A stretch of DNA of 64,000 nt from assembly GCA_029449235.1 (NCBI GenBank), contig JANATG010000001.1, positions 186,001 to 250,000 of the forward strand, in the 5' to 3' direction. The position numbers and the translations under genes were made by a program. Below are positions 1-12,149 of this stretch, in pieces. Source of the stretch: Linnemannia schmuckeri (taxonomy: Eukaryota > Mortierellomycota > Mortierellomycetes > Mortierellales > Mortierellaceae). Each line of letters starts with the position of its first letter. Positions within the stretch are counted from its first letter, which is position 1. The notes under the pieces are model-generated. The model was not told the origin of the DNA and made no database searches. It saw only the letters and a list, made by a program, of their open reading frames with translations.

Positions 1-652
1 GGCTGAACACATTCCATGGCAGCATGTAACATCGATAGGGTTTTTTAGAGAGAGATATAGAAAAAAAACAAATGAGTGAAAAAAGCATTTGATGAACCGT
101 TTTGCTTCAATTACGGAGCGAAAACCTGGAAAGAAACCGTGGGCTAGCCGATAAATTTCAACCTTAGCCTGTTCGCACATGCTAGAAAAAGACAGGTGTC
201 AAGAACATTGAGAGTATATCATGGACTATGAAGTTATCATTGACAAAATAAAAAGACAAAGCGCAGCCTACTGTTTTTCAAGGATATGGAAGAATGTGGC
301 GTGTTAGCCACGAAACAGAACTCGTTTTGACCATTTTTTTCGATGGCCTTGATCCGTCCTTGCCGAGAAAAAAACTGTTCTCTTTTCCTTTGTGCTTTCA
401 AGCGAAACCGGACAGCAAGCATGCGATTTATTTGCACTGTCTAAAAACAGCCCTTCGCTGGGAAAATAAAAAAAAAAAGAAATATAAAGTTGAAAGATGG
501 CCGCCATTTTAATGATTTTCAATTGATTACTCCACTCCATTTACACACACACTACACTTTCTGACATCACATTCCTCTCTTGAACCCTCTAAACCCTTTC
601 TCTCTACTCGCCTAACAACATCTCCATCATCCCCTTTCATTGACTACTTCGC
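1..652. other. Non-coding left edge
   Basis: No convincing gene is visible. Both strands carry only short open frames broken by AT-rich runs, including an A-rich stretch near 465-480. The last 100 bases become pyrimidine-rich and lead into the TATA box of the first family pseudogene. Confidence 0.5.
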
Positions 653-659
653 TATAAAA
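653..659 (+). promoter_or_regulatory. TATA-box-like element upstream of the broken family copy
   Basis: TATAAAA lies about 40 bp before the point where family-like coding sequence begins. It appears to be a surviving core promoter of a now broken gene. Confidence 0.4.
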
Positions 660-689
660 ATACCACTGTCCTTTCTGTCCTAGTAGCCA

Positions 690-1879
690 GTACCTTGGCC
701 CTCGTTGTTCACACCTCTCCAACCCCTACCGTCCGCACTCCAGCCACTCCTACTGGCATCCCTTCTGCCAACATTAGTGGATTTCAGCTCACAGCCATCA
801 CCGATGACGAGGCCTTCCTCGCCTCGATTGTCAAATACGACCACAAGGCTGCCGAGGCCCTAGTTGAGCACTACAACAACGCCGTCCGTGGCAACAGCAC
901 CTTCATCCGGACCAACGGAGGTTACAGAGCCGCCGCCGCGTCGTCCGATATCCTGCCCTTCTGTGTCACATATACCAGGAACCCTGTCCGCGTCAAGATT
1001 TTCAAGGACAAAACGACCTGTGATACAAAGGGCTGGGACACCCTGTTTGTCTTCACCGCCCACACCAAAAAAGATAAGCACCATGCCCCTTACCCCATGT
1101 GTGTCGGCAAGGCCGGCAACTCCGAACGCAGTACGCTCTTCTCTGGCAAGGCCGACTGCAGTACCAACGAGTGGGAGACCGATTTCTCATTCTACGAGTC
1201 TGACTAACGTATCGGCGACCCGGCTGCTAACCCTCGTCACGAGCGGACGATCATGTGGCAGGCCTACATCCGCATCGGATGATGCTGTACATTTTCTACA
1301 AGGAAATCAACCATGGGTGGGTCGAGGCCTACACCCTAACGTACTGGTCCCGCTACCGCCTCGCCAACAGCTACGAAATCAGCGCCACCCAGTCTGACTT
1401 GGACAAGCATGAAATAGCCCCGCCGCTCGATCCCCGTCGCCCCTCCACCCAACTCCGCCACCTTCCGCTGTGTCTAGAAACTAATCCAGCTTTGGTCAGA
1501 TATTGGTAGAGAACACATCACGCCCAACCCAACGACATACTATGTGACTGGATACTCACAGTTAGTCTCTGATTCGAAGCGCGACGAGTGCAACCACTTG
1601 ATCAAAGTGGCTACAATCCGAGTCTTCCGCTCCTTAGTCAGTAAATTCGTACCGCTCGAGATTAAGATTGGGGACAAGGTTTCTGCGGCAGTTACCATGT
1701 TGCCTGGAGGCGTGATGCGGGATTGTGGATTTACGGGCTTGGCGGCGTTGGCGTTGCAGGAGAGTCCGAGGACAAGTGCTCCGGTGGCTATCTATCCGGT
1801 GGATGAAGGGCTTACTTCCCTTATCAAGGGAATTTTTGTTACCGTTGGAACCAAGAACGCTTACTACAGACCTATTTGA
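690..1879 (+). pseudogene. Broken copy of the orphan two-repeat secreted family
   Basis: This stretch aligns along most of its length with the intact genes at 6464 and 10160, but only by changing frame. No ATG or signal peptide precedes the first block, where a TTG sits at the expected position. The block at 695-1204 keeps both internal repeats (FCV..TRNPVR and CVGKAGNSERS), then meets a TAA at 1205-1207. The downstream PHRMM-like and HGW.EAYTLTY blocks (about 1255-1400) and the C-terminal block (1544-1879, ending in a TAG-free run to TGA) lie in other frames. Several independent lesions make a sequencing artefact unlikely. The family function is unknown; the copy should yield no full product. 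Confidence 0.8.
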
Positions 1880-1949
1880 ACGTCCCCTTCCTTCTATGTC
1901 TCCCATTATGCCTTCTACGTGAGGACTACTCCAACGATTCCACAAGATA

Positions 1950-3060
1950 TATATAAAATACTTTTATTGTTTCTATCCCGAAGCGTATATAGACGTTTAA
2001 GAAAGTACTTTTTTTTAATATGCTGCTAGAGGTGGGCATAATTTTTCTTCTTTGTTGTCAGTCCACTGAAGCAAAGAGGATAATCACAGTAACTAAAAAA
2101 ATACGCGTTACAAACGCGCCAAAGGGTATCATCAATTCAACACTCTCTTTTTTCCTCCTTTTTCTTTTTCGAACTCTTTCTTAAAAAAAATAAAATAACG
2201 GATTCTAACGTGCACAGTAGGATGCAAATATCCTTATCGTCCGTTTGAGTGATGCTCAAAAGTAATGAGCGAAAGGGGAGATGTCTTTCTCTTTTCTTTC
2301 CAATAGCGATGGAGGAAAGTTGCCCTTACCTAGTACTATGAATTTAATGCAACTTTAAAACAGTGTTACCTAACGAAATGCCTGATGAGGTAAAAAGAGG
2401 ATATTGCAAATATGATTTTTTGAGAGAAAGAAAAACGCGTTTTCTTCCCCTGTCTCAAGTTCGTTCGACTCGTCCCTGGAAATAGTGCCTTTTTCCAAAC
2501 CAGAAACAAGAAAACTTCCTCCTCCCTTCCTTCCTAACGAATCTGTTCCCGCCATGATGGAAGCAGATAAGAGAGAATTTCATTGCGATAATTGAGATAA
2601 TGTTTGCTCTTGTTTGTCTTGTTCATATCACCATTGCTTTTTGTTTTCTGTGGGTGCGCTCATCAACCAATGAACCAGCATTGATGTGAGCAGTGCAATT
2701 TTTTTTCAACAATTTTTTACGGCACTTGAACATCGAAGTCCTGACGCTCCTTTTAACATTCACGTCACACGTCTTACAGCACTACTGCCCAATAGGTATC
2801 TTCAGGAAGGGCTATGCAGAAATGAATAAATAGCAGACAGGCACAAAGAACGATCATTGAAGGATCATTTATTAAAAGATGAAGTGAAAACGATGGAGGG
2901 GATAGAGGTCATGAACCTTGTGAATATAAGTTGAGAATAGAGTCATTTCTTATCCTTGATGGTAGTACTCAATTGTGAAAACACCAAAAAAGATGAGAGA
3001 GTAGCAGATGGATTCCCGATTACCTTTTAAAATAAAAGTCCAATGCAGCGCCCAATTTTC
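1950..3060. other. Intergenic spacer
   Basis: AT-rich sequence between the broken copy and the 3' fragment. I see no conserved frame, RNA gene or repeat of note. Confidence 0.4.
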
Positions 3061-3080
3061 ATGCGGCAACTTCTGAGTTT

Positions 3081-3461
3081 GTGTTCTTCACTCTAACCAT
3101 AAGTTATTCGACCTTCTACACCCTCGACGGTTTTAAAAACGTTCGGTACGTCAGCGATGCGACCCGCTATGAATGCAAGGACACGATCCCGTCGTCTCAG
3201 ATTCATGTGGTCCATGTCGTCGAAGATGTGGTCACGTCAATCAAAGTCGTGTTTAAGGATAAGGTCTATGCCACAGTGACTGCCGCCGAGAGAATACCTA
3301 TTAACCCTGCCCATGTCCGCGTGGCGCTGCAGGAGAGTTTGCGAATTGCTCATCTTGTTGCGGTCTCGTCGTACAACTATGATTCCTATTGCCTTGTTGC
3401 CATGGTTGATGGAACTGTTGTCACCATCGAGGACGGGGCTGCTTATAGAGCCTCTATTTAG
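3081..3461 (+). pseudogene. 3' fragment of the orphan two-repeat secreted family
   Basis: The open frame of about 126 codons matches only the last third of the family. It has a DATRYEC block corresponding to the D.CNHL region, a DKVYATVT block corresponding to GGKIYASVT in the 10160 gene, an ALQESLR block, and a terminal VAMVDGTVV block. The two N-terminal repeats and the signal peptide are absent. Upstream sequence shows no family similarity, so this is a truncated relic and not a gene with a missed exon. It stays open to a normal stop, so a short product cannot be ruled out. Confidence 0.7.
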
Positions 3462-3469
3462 GAGAATCC

Positions 3470-6460
3470 CGTGTTTTTTTTTCTGTCATGATATAATAAA
3501 ACCGTATCTAGATATCAGCAAGCATTTTATTCCGTTTTCTTCCGTCGTGCATGCTCAATATTTTGACCTCTCGTTCTCTTCAGGCCCAAGGAAATAAAGT
3601 GAAGAAACGGTGGGTCGAATGAGTTAAATCTGGAGGATGTGTTAGTTGAGGATATTGTGGGATAGAGTTGGTGGAACCTTGATCTGTTGAAGCAACATGG
3701 CGCTCTTTGATGAACGAAAACAAAAATAATGAAATGGAGAAAGAAGAATTAGAAAGAATCTCAGTATTCTCCTACTCGCGTGTAGTCATTGTGACTTTTG
3801 TTTGTTTGTTTTTGATTGTTTAACTTGCTTGCCGAACGTGTGTATATATACTGTTTGTGTAATAGCAGAAGAAGGGGGAACAGACAAGAGGAGGAGGTAG
3901 AAACGGATGATGTTTATTGTACAGAGAGATGGAGTATTTATACTAGTGTACAGGGGCGCAGTGATGGAGGCGTAGGAATGGTGGCAACGCAGGAGAATGG
4001 TGGCAACACAGGAAACAGTCTTTAATACTGGCACAGTTTGAGTCTGACTTGAGGACTCTTCCATGCTGTGTGACCCCTTCTTCTCCTTCTCCTGGACATT
4101 AGACAAGCTACTACTTTGAGGGTCGGTAACTGTCGGTGAGAGACGCGAATGGGTGAAGGCTTGAGGTTCAAGTTTTTGCTCACTTTCTCTCATAATAAGG
4201 TGTTGAGGAATATTCCAGGTCTGCAACACTGGTTTCTGGACTGAGACGGTTGGTGTGTGTGTGCGTGCATTCCACGCTCTCTTTCAGTCAACGCCGGACC
4301 CAACAGCTCAATTATTTAGCAGTCTCGAAAGAAATCTCGTTGCGCTGCAAGGTGAAAGATCAGCTTGACGATGAGCGTGGTCGATGATGGAAAGCGAGAG
4401 AGGGAGGGAGGCAGATGCGGGTGATCAGCCATCGCCTGTGCGTCTCCTGGCTGGAAGTGAGAAGACAACGCGATCGGTCATCTGATTTGGCGGATGTCCT
4501 GATCGCTTTCATGAGATTCATCAAAAATCGGATCAACCAAACTAATGAAAGCGAGATGAGATGAAAGGAAGAGTATTAATTTATTATTGTTGGTACGGTC
4601 TGTATTCAGAACAAGTGATGAGTGAAGATGAAGAGGGCTTAAGAGGACGGATGAGAGAAAAAGAGGGATGGATGTGAACATGAGACGAGGGCACTGGATG
4701 AGAAGTGTGCTGAGTGGGAGGGGTAGGGAGAAAAGCAAAAAAGGGACACAAAGAAAACAAAGGGAGAAATATATATGGAAGGAAAGAAAAAGGAAAAATG
4801 AAGGCTGTTGCAAAAATGTGAGCCCAGATTATTTTAGTGAAAGCGAGAGAACGAATAATAACGTGGAAGAAAGAGAGAGAAAAGGTGTGCTGGAGAGACA
4901 GAAGGGAGAAGGGAAGCCAAGCTTCCTTGTTTTCGTCTTAGTTGTCTTGGTATTCGACTGGTTTAAGGCGAGTGTGTGTTTCTGTGTGTGAGAATGGCAC
5001 AAGACTGAGACAGGAACAGGGACCAGCTTGTCAGTCATCAGTGAGACTATTAAAGGCAGCACAAGCGAATCAGGACTGACCATTGATCGTTGGTCAATGG
5101 TGTCACACGCGTCTAGTCCAATTTTTGGTGGCGCACAAAGGGACAAAGGCGACATTAAGGAAATGCCAAGAAAACAAAGGAGCGAAGGCTGTTCGAGCAC
5201 ATAAAAGTGATCACCAACTCATAACACGTCATTTTCGAAAGCTAAAAATCCGGAACAATTGAATGAAAGGCAAAAGGAGGGAAAGGGTTGTCTTGTAAGG
5301 CGGCACTGCTAAGCAGTGCTTGAGACAAGTAGTATTTGGCAGTACGAGTGATATCTGTCTTTTTCTCTCATACAGCTCTACATGACGGACAAAGGAATGC
5401 TCTGAGCCGGCGACCCTAGCCTTCAGTTATCAGATCATTCCACGGTTGCGTTTCATTTGTTCTCACACTAATTGAGCTGTGCCTCTTTGTGCGTATTGTT
5501 CTCGCACTTTTTTTGTGCCTTTCTTTCTTTCACATAGGACGCCATATTCTTTCTTATTGCCACTCCAAACCTTACGTGAAAATTCCACTACAGCCGCGAC
5601 CAAAACACTCCATAACTTTCCCTCATTTACACTGTCACGTAAAAAAACGGTGTGATGAATGAGGACGTTACGCCCAATTCAAAGATATTGAGTTTTACAA
5701 AACCAATGCGAGCCGACAGCCCTAATTTTTTTTGACCGAGATGGCCAATAATCCTGGTCGTCCGACTTACCATAGAATAGGGAAGTAGTTGATATTCAAG
5801 AGCACAGATCCATGCCCCTTTGGTTTTTTGTCTTCTGCTCTCGACAGGACTGGCTTATTTTGCTATTATGACGCTTCTTGGCGTTTTCCATGTTTTGTTT
5901 TGTCTCCACGGGATTACCATTCATTTGTCCAGCATTTCTTGTCCAATGGTTTGATCTCAGGATACGTTTAAGGAGAGAAGTATAACGACGCCATTTTTTT
6001 CTCTCTGGTTAAGTTTTCCTTCTTTGAGCGGATTCTTTTACCGTTGTTGAGCGACCGCTTGCTGTGTCAATAATTCTCACAGACTACAGCCCTTCAGACA
6101 CAAGAAGGAAACGGAAAAAACCAGGGTGCATGCACCATCATCATCGTAATAGACTTGGGCAGTGCGGGCTGTCTTCTTTTGATGCACGTTTGGATTCTCA
6201 TCGTGTTGGCGCAGAAAAGACTTCATCTTTTCGTCGTTCTTTTACCAAGAATGCCTTCCACCTGCTTTTTGTTTCCTAAGCCTTCACTTACCAAAGTCGC
6301 TGTTTTTCTTCATTCGACCACTCACGATAGATGTCTACACACCCCTGCTCTTTCCTTTATTCTACCTCAACTTGATCATCAACTTCGCCTGAATCACTTG
6401 TTTTGACGCACAAGCACACACTTCCTTGTTTTCTCCTTTATTCTTTCTCTCTTTGGTACA
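3470..6460. other. Long intergenic region, no gene supported
   Basis: Three kilobases without a convincing gene. The region 4640-4920 is strongly purine-rich on the plus strand, so pyrimidine-rich on the minus strand, and gives chance frames with low-complexity translations. A minus-strand frame at 3786-4229 (147 codons, Ser/Thr-rich) is the only one of size, and it has no recognisable domain. The last 150 bp are pyrimidine-rich and form the leader of the next gene. Confidence 0.4.
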
Positions 6461-6463
6461 TTC

Positions 6464-7681
6464 ATGAAGATCCTTACCCTTATCTCCATAATCCTTGCTA
6501 TCACACTTCCCTCCACACTATCCACCACAGCCGCCTTTTCCAACAGTCCGCCACAGTTTCACCATAGTTCACAACAACAGCAACAACAACAGTACTCAAC
6601 CATCACAGATGATTCAGCACTCCAGCTGCACGTCTCCCAACGCGACAAGGCTTTCTCTGCGTCTGTTGTCAACTACTATGAGGAGTTGCTGGGGGATAGA
6701 AACTTTACAATCCACGCCCGCGGCCTTGAAGCAACAATACTTTCGGCAGACGATGTTGGTCGCTTCTGTGTCGGTATGGCCTCCAACCCCATACGAGTAC
6801 AGATATTCAACGATCGGACGAGCTGCGACGACAACGACTGGACAACACTCTATGTCTTCACAGCCCACAAAAAGAAGGACGAACACTATGCTCGTCGCCC
6901 TATCTGTGTCGGCCACAACAATAACCCCAACCGGAGTATGCTGTTTGCTGGCCGAACCGCGTGTACTGTCGATGGATGGAGCAACGACTTTTCGTTTTAC
7001 GAGTCTGGTTGTGCCCAAGGCGGGACCAAAGACGACGGGTGTAACTATGAGTTGACGGTGATGTGGGAGGCTTTTGAGCCTCACCGTATGATGGTTTACC
7101 CCCATTACGACGGCCACAAGCATGGCTGGCAAGAAGCTTACAGCTTAACTTACAAGTCCCGCTGGAGACCAGCCACCGTCTCTGAAGTCAAGCTACTCAG
7201 ACCCCACTTGCCGACCCACAGCACCCTCCACAAGCGCACCGACATTCACCCACCTTACGACCTTGCTACGTTTCGCTGTGCCCAGGCTCTCATCCGGTTA
7301 TGGAGCTATACCCGGATTTCCTCCTCCACTCCAAGAACTATTCGCGGGGATATTGATCCCCAGTTCGGCGTCGACGCGAGACGCAATGGCTTCACCCCGC
7401 TCGCTGGCGCGGCGTTTATTAGACTCCATTACAACAAGTACGGTGACGCCACAGCGGTCGATGTCATGGTTGGCAGTTATGTTCGTGCGAGCGCCACTCT
7501 CCCGTACAATAGCAACCTCTCGGTCACAGGAGTCCGTCTGGCTCTGCAAGAGAGTCTTCGCTCGGGGCGTCCTGTACCGATAGTCCCACACGACGATCAC
7601 GAAGCTGGCGATGTGCTGATCGGCATGATTGACGACTCTATTGTTGCCTTCGGTGAGACCGCAGTATTCGGCATGGTATAG
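6464..7681 (+). CDS. Orphan secreted protein with two internal Cys repeats (intact copy 1)
   Basis: A single exon of 405 codons. Residues 1-21 are a hydrophobic signal peptide, followed by a Ser/Gln-rich linker with a poly-Gln run (residues 37-43, CAA/CAG repeats). Two related modules follow: one from residue 101 (FCVG..SNPIR..IF....SC....W.TLYVFTAH) and one from residue 148 (CVG..NNPNRS.LF....AC...GW..DFSFYES). A conserved VMWEAFEPHRMM block starts near 189 and a HGWQEAYSLTYKSRW block follows. The C-terminal third ends with a LALQESLR motif shared by all copies. I do not recognise the family. The signal peptide, paired cysteines and lack of membrane segments suggest an extracellular protein, perhaps ligand-binding or effector-like (inference). 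The start is the first ATG and gives a clean signal sequence. Confidence 0.8.
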   Translation: MKILTLISIILAITLPSTLSTTAAFSNSPPQFHHSSQQQQQQQYSTITDDSALQLHVSQRDKAFSASVVNYYEELLGDRNFTIHARGLEATILSADDVGRFCVGMASNPIRVQIFNDRTSCDDNDWTTLYVFTAHKKKDEHYARRPICVGHNNNPNRSMLFAGRTACTVDGWSNDFSFYESGCAQGGTKDDGCNYELTVMWEAFEPHRMMVYPHYDGHKHGWQEAYSLTYKSRWRPATVSEVKLLRPHLPTHSTLHKRTDIHPPYDLATFRCAQALIRLWSYTRISSSTPRTIRGDIDPQFGVDARRNGFTPLAGAAFIRLHYNKYGDATAVDVMVGSYVRASATLPYNSNLSVTGVRLALQESLRSGRPVPIVPHDDHEAGDVLIGMIDDSIVAFGETAVFGMV

Positions 7682-7689
7682 AAAGTCAT

Positions 7690-10050
7690 TAGTAACAACG
7701 GTCAAGATCCTTCCTCCTTTGTACATAGCATCCTACCCCATAGAAATATGAATCTCAACTGTCGTTACCCATCCATTGCAGTTTGTTATTTTTTTCTCAA
7801 TTTTCACGTTGCATTGCGAGGACAAAGGAATTACTTCCAATTTGAAACCTAAAAACACTACAGCCCACCAGCGCCATTCCCGCACCGTTTTTAAGCCACT
7901 AAGGGTCGATTAGAGTAGGCGGAGGAGACGCCATTTTCTTATTTTTTTTAACAGCAAGCAACACACTGACCACCACCCCTGACCCATGCTTCCAAATCCA
8001 GTATTTCTTTTCCTTGAACCCGGTTCACAGATACAGGACGAACGCGAGGACGAAAAGATATCTGTAAGAAGTAAGAAAGGCGAGGAGAACGAAGAAAAGG
8101 AGAAAGTGTAGTTGACACGTCACAATTTCTCTCACATTTTCTTCGCCCTTACTTTTTCTTGACTAATTAACATGCTCAATTTTTTTTCGTAACATGGTCT
8201 TGTCTACCAGGAGCATGTTAGGGTCAGTGACGTGTTTAATAGTTCCGATGCAGCTTTGGATGCTAAGGCTTTTTTTTACTGTTACTTCCCGTCGATTCTT
8301 GTGTGACATATCTGCTACACAAACGTGAAAGAAAGGAGTGCGCGTGAGTGCCTTATGTGTTTTTAGCTATAAGATTTCGTACGCAAGATGTGAGCTGTGG
8401 TGCATGCCCTACTGTAGAATATACCCGGTGGACGCTCAATTGCTTGAGGAGGAGTATAAATTGTTTTCCCCATCGCGCGGGTATGAAAGTGCTAAAAAAA
8501 AAAAAAAAAAAAAAAAGCATAAGTAAACCATAAATATAACTTCAAGGCGTACCTACTAAAAACTATGATTCTCTGAGAGTGACAGATTTGAGAAATCAAC
8601 CACTAAACCATTTCCCATTGTGCAGGCAATGTTTTCACAAAGACCACCATCCTCCTGACATGGTAACCTGAGAGTAAAATCAATGCGAGTTTTGAGCCGT
8701 CTCATTTGTTTTTCTTCACCTAGAACGAGGTTTTGCTCCATTATTCCGGACAAACTGATGCTGTCATGAGAAAACAAACAAACAAACTCTCATTTTTCAG
8801 CATCGAGGACGTTGAAATGTTGGCTGGTCATAATGTGAACGTGATGGTGTCCTGCCATTCGCAACAACTTTGATGGTATTAAGGTTCAACTTCAAATGTT
8901 CTACTTTTTTTTTTCTTGTTCTTTTCTTTTTCTTTTTCTTTTCCTTCTGAACATTCCGTTTTGCGTCTAGAATTTTCACAAGAGTAGGGGAGTATCATGC
9001 TATTTTCCTGCGAATGACCTAATTGGAAGATGCGAGTGAGTACTCCACGGTTCAGGCGCCCACCGGTTCATCCTTTTTGATGCTCCGATATTCTAAAGGT
9101 ACCTTGTGTTCTCATGCGGGTGTCTTTTTGCTGTGTTGAATTACACGTTGCATGCTGCATGTTGCATGTGCACACGCATCTATGTTCCTATTCTTCCTTC
9201 CTTACCCCCCCCCCCCCTTTTTTTTGCACAAATGCATACCTTTGTGTGACAATTCACGCGACATCATGCGGGACTAAAGCATGTATATCGCATGTGCCTG
9301 GAATGCAGTGGAGTCGCCTAACGTGTTGTTGTCAAACGATATCACCTGCATTGACCGTTGGGGGAATATAAATATTATTTTTCTCATCTGTCATCGACTA
9401 GATGACAGTTGGACGCTCCGTGCGTGTGAGTGTGAGTATGAGGGGATACTGCCGGAAGATATTAAGTGCGTGGCGTGATTCCTTGTGTTGCCCGGTCCCC
9501 CTGCTCCTTTGCCCATTCATCTATATTTTTTTTCCCCTTCACCTTCCTTGGTTTCCATTCAACACCGAGAAAAAAGTTTGGATGGTGCAATGCTCTCATA
9601 TTTTTTTCTTTTTTTCTTTTGGCCGTCCGTCCGTGATGGGTCCCTTAGACCCCTTTGTCTTTTTACTCTACCTATGTGAGCACTACCTTTTCTTTGCCCT
9701 TTTGCTAATGAGCTTTTTCTCGTCTGTTTCCTCTGGGTCCATTTATTCCTAACTAGCTGTCTGTACCTAATTCCTCAAAGAGACCCAGACTGAACAAATA
9801 GATAAACAAACAAACAAATAAACAAACAATCGTTTCAGGCCAATAAAGAGACCAGAACGACTGCACTTACTATTTGGTTGTTTTTGGATCCGATAAAAAA
9901 TGAGGATGGCTCTCGGTCTCATGAAGGGCGTTGGGAAATCTTTTCCTCATGACAACCAAAAAAAAAAAAAAGCAACAATGTTGGGTCAAATGACAAATAT
10001 GCACGACAGGAGGGGACTAGGGTGCCGTACTCTTCGCCCTCCCAAGTTTC
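7690..10050. other. Intergenic spacer between the two intact family genes
   Basis: No gene is supported. It contains an A23 run (8494-8516), mixed C/T runs near 9207-9228 and short spurious frames. Pyrimidine-rich sequence before 10160 forms the leader of the next gene. Confidence 0.4.
8494..8516. repeat. A23 homopolymer
   Basis: Uninterrupted run of 23 A in intergenic DNA, one of about ten runs of 18 or more in the window. Confidence 0.9.
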
Positions 10051-10053
10051 GAA

Positions 10054-10059
10054 TATATA
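10054..10059 (+). promoter_or_regulatory. TATA-like element of the second intact family gene
   Basis: TATATA lies about 105 bp before the ATG at 10160 and is followed by a pyrimidine-rich leader. Plausible core promoter. Confidence 0.35.
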
Positions 10060-10159
10060 CCGGGTAATATTCTCTTTACACCCTCAACCACCTTCTTCCT
10101 TCCCCTTTTCCTTCCTTACCTATATTTTTTTTTCCTTTTCTCCGTCTGGACTTTCCACG

Positions 10160-11368
10160 ATGAGGAAATTCGCTCTCACCGCTGTCCTATTCGCAACGGC
10201 TCTGACTCTCACTACCCATGCTGCTCCCACCTCAGCTCCTACTTCGACCCCTACTAACGGAACGGTCACGGAGGATTCCGCCCTCTTGAAACTCATTGTT
10301 GACTATGATGAGGAGGCAGCCGCCGCCCTGATAGCCAAGTATGACGCCGCCTTCAATGGGACCATCGCCCCTCCTCAATCTAGATCCTCCTCAAGAGCAG
10401 CAGCACCATCTAGCCATGTCATTCCCTTCTGTGTTGGCCTTGCCCAGAACCCCGTCCGTAACCAAGTCTTCTCAAACAAAGTCAAGTGCGACCAGGACGG
10501 CTGGAAGACCCTCTTCGTTTTCACCGCCTTTGTTAAACCCGACCCATACCAAGGCTTCAACAAGACTTGTGTCGGATACGCCCTGAACCCCGTCCGCAGT
10601 CTACTGTTCTTCGACACCCTTACCTGCAGCAAGAATGGATGGACGACAGATTTTAGCTTCTACCGGAGCGATTGCAAGCCATCTGACACCGACCTCAACT
10701 GCATTCGCCGGCAATCGGCAACCGTCATGTGGCAGGCTTATGAACCCCACCGGATTCTGCTCTTCCCATGGTATTGGGGCCAGCAACATGGATGGAAGGA
10801 CCCAGTTCCAATCAGGTATATTACCCAATGGAGATACGCCAAGGAAGCCGAATGGAAGTCTCTCCAAGACGTTATGGCGATCCACGCAGTTCTCCACAGC
10901 CGGACGACCATCACCGCCGCCCCAGACGATCCCACCCACAGGTGCCTCCGCAACTTGTTCCAATTGTTCCCATGGGGGACGATCCCGACCGCCGGAGTCT
11001 CTTGGCCAGCAATCGCCCACCCCTTATTCCCCGTCGCAGCAGTGCGTGACGCATGTAATCACCTGTCCGCCACCACTTCTTATGAGATTAACCCTAACAT
11101 CCACGAGGGCTATGCATCTATCAATGCGGTGATTGGCGGCAAGATCTACGCCAGTGTCACCGTGCCGGTCGGGGCCAAGTTCAACCGTCAGCTAGTTCCC
11201 TTGGCCTTTGAGGAAAGTCTCCGGACAAAGTTTCCAGTCCCTTTCGGATCCGTCACTACTCGCCCTGAGGCTATTGTCGCTATGGTCCAGAAGAGATTTA
11301 TTGTCATGGGCGGTCCTGAAGCGTATGTTGGAGCCTCTGATCTCCCTGATCTCCCTCCTCGCCCTTAA
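10160..11368 (+). CDS. Orphan secreted protein with two internal Cys repeats (intact copy 2)
   Basis: A single exon of 402 residues. I chose the ATG at 10160, not an upstream in-frame ATG at 10022, because it gives a textbook signal peptide (MRKFALTAVLF..., cut near the Ala-rich residues 20-22). A Thr/Pro/Ser-rich linker follows. Module A starts at residue 90 (FCVG..QNPVR..VF....KC..DGW.TLFVFTA) and module B at residue 137 (CVG..LNPVRS.LF....TC...GW..DFSFY). The VMWQAYEPHR block is near 189, then HGWKDPV. The C-terminal third ends with an FEESLR motif. It is collinear with the 6464 gene, with shared hallmark residues and many differences elsewhere, so the duplication is not recent. Function is unknown; extracellular location is inferred. 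An AATAAA lies 33 bp after the stop. Confidence 0.82.
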   Translation: MRKFALTAVLFATALTLTTHAAPTSAPTSTPTNGTVTEDSALLKLIVDYDEEAAAALIAKYDAAFNGTIAPPQSRSSSRAAAPSSHVIPFCVGLAQNPVRNQVFSNKVKCDQDGWKTLFVFTAFVKPDPYQGFNKTCVGYALNPVRSLLFFDTLTCSKNGWTTDFSFYRSDCKPSDTDLNCIRRQSATVMWQAYEPHRILLFPWYWGQQHGWKDPVPIRYITQWRYAKEAEWKSLQDVMAIHAVLHSRTTITAAPDDPTHRCLRNLFQLFPWGTIPTAGVSWPAIAHPLFPVAAVRDACNHLSATTSYEINPNIHEGYASINAVIGGKIYASVTVPVGAKFNRQLVPLAFEESLRTKFPVPFGSVTTRPEAIVAMVQKRFIVMGGPEAYVGASDLPDLPPRP

Positions 11369-11400
11369 ATGCCTTTTCCTCTTGTCGATGTAATACATTC

Positions 11401-11406
11401 AATAAA
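11401..11406 (+). terminator. Polyadenylation signal
   Basis: AATAAA 33 bp after the TAA of the 10160 gene, the canonical poly(A) hexamer in a typical position. Confidence 0.5.
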
Positions 11407-11614
11407 GATATCCGTTCAAACATGCATAAATACTTCCAAATTAACATGATGTCGAGCTGGTGATCAATCTTTGAGCGGAAGAAGTGAATTCGACGACAGA
11501 ACTAAAAACTGACCAACAAAACTGTTGTGTTTTATAGATGCTGCATATGTACTGTCATATCATTAGAATAGAGCGCCCACTTAAAAATGTTCTGAAAGGT
11601 GTCCTGGTCATATT

Positions 11615-12139
11615 CTATGCCCAGCTGCTGCATAAGTTTACCTTAAATTCATTCGCTACCAATGACATTAAAGTGGGGACAGTACCGCAAATAGCACCCA
11701 TCAGAGTATTTGCACACCACCGTCCATGAACATAGTCAAAATATGGTAGCATGGCTCCAGTCGCCATCATACTATGCATACCGAGACCTAATGAAGAAAC
11801 ACGCTGCAAGACAGCTCTATCTCCTCCATGCCGGGTTTGAGTCCGTTAGGTGTATGTCTTCTTTGTGCTTCGGCCTCCAATAAGGGTATGTGGCCAGAAG
11901 GGACTAAGTTATCAGTCCAACGTTTGATATCACCGAGATGTATGTGTTCCTGCGGTTGTTGAGTTGACTGACACAACATAGCCTGGGTCTGATGATGTAG
12001 TGAACGTATGGTCCTGAGTCAAAACTGATGCTGGTGTTGGATGCCCAAAAAAAAAGATGAAAAAGTCCAGTGCAGTCCTGACGATGATTCTTTTACTTGA
12101 TAACCTGGCGGCAAGGATCGCGACGGGATTCAGGTTCAA
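11615..12139 (-). pseudogene. Possible decayed coding sequence, family unknown
   Basis: The minus strand has three abutting open stretches (about 12139-11930, 11979-11788 and 11809-11615) whose translations look protein-like rather than low-complexity. Examples are an HLGDIKRW block, an HTPNGLKPGMEE block and a Gly/Ala/Met-rich hydrophobic block with MMATGAMLPYFDYV. They are offset in frame and interrupted by stops. I do not recognise a family and it does not match the two-repeat family. It may be a decayed gene or chance. Confidence 0.25.
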
Positions 12140-12149
12140 GTTGGATACA

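Noticed and set aside
3786..4229. Minus-strand frame of 147 codons with pyrimidine-rich sequence upstream
   Set aside because: Ser/Thr-rich with no recognisable motif or splice support. Could be real, but the evidence is too thin to annotate.
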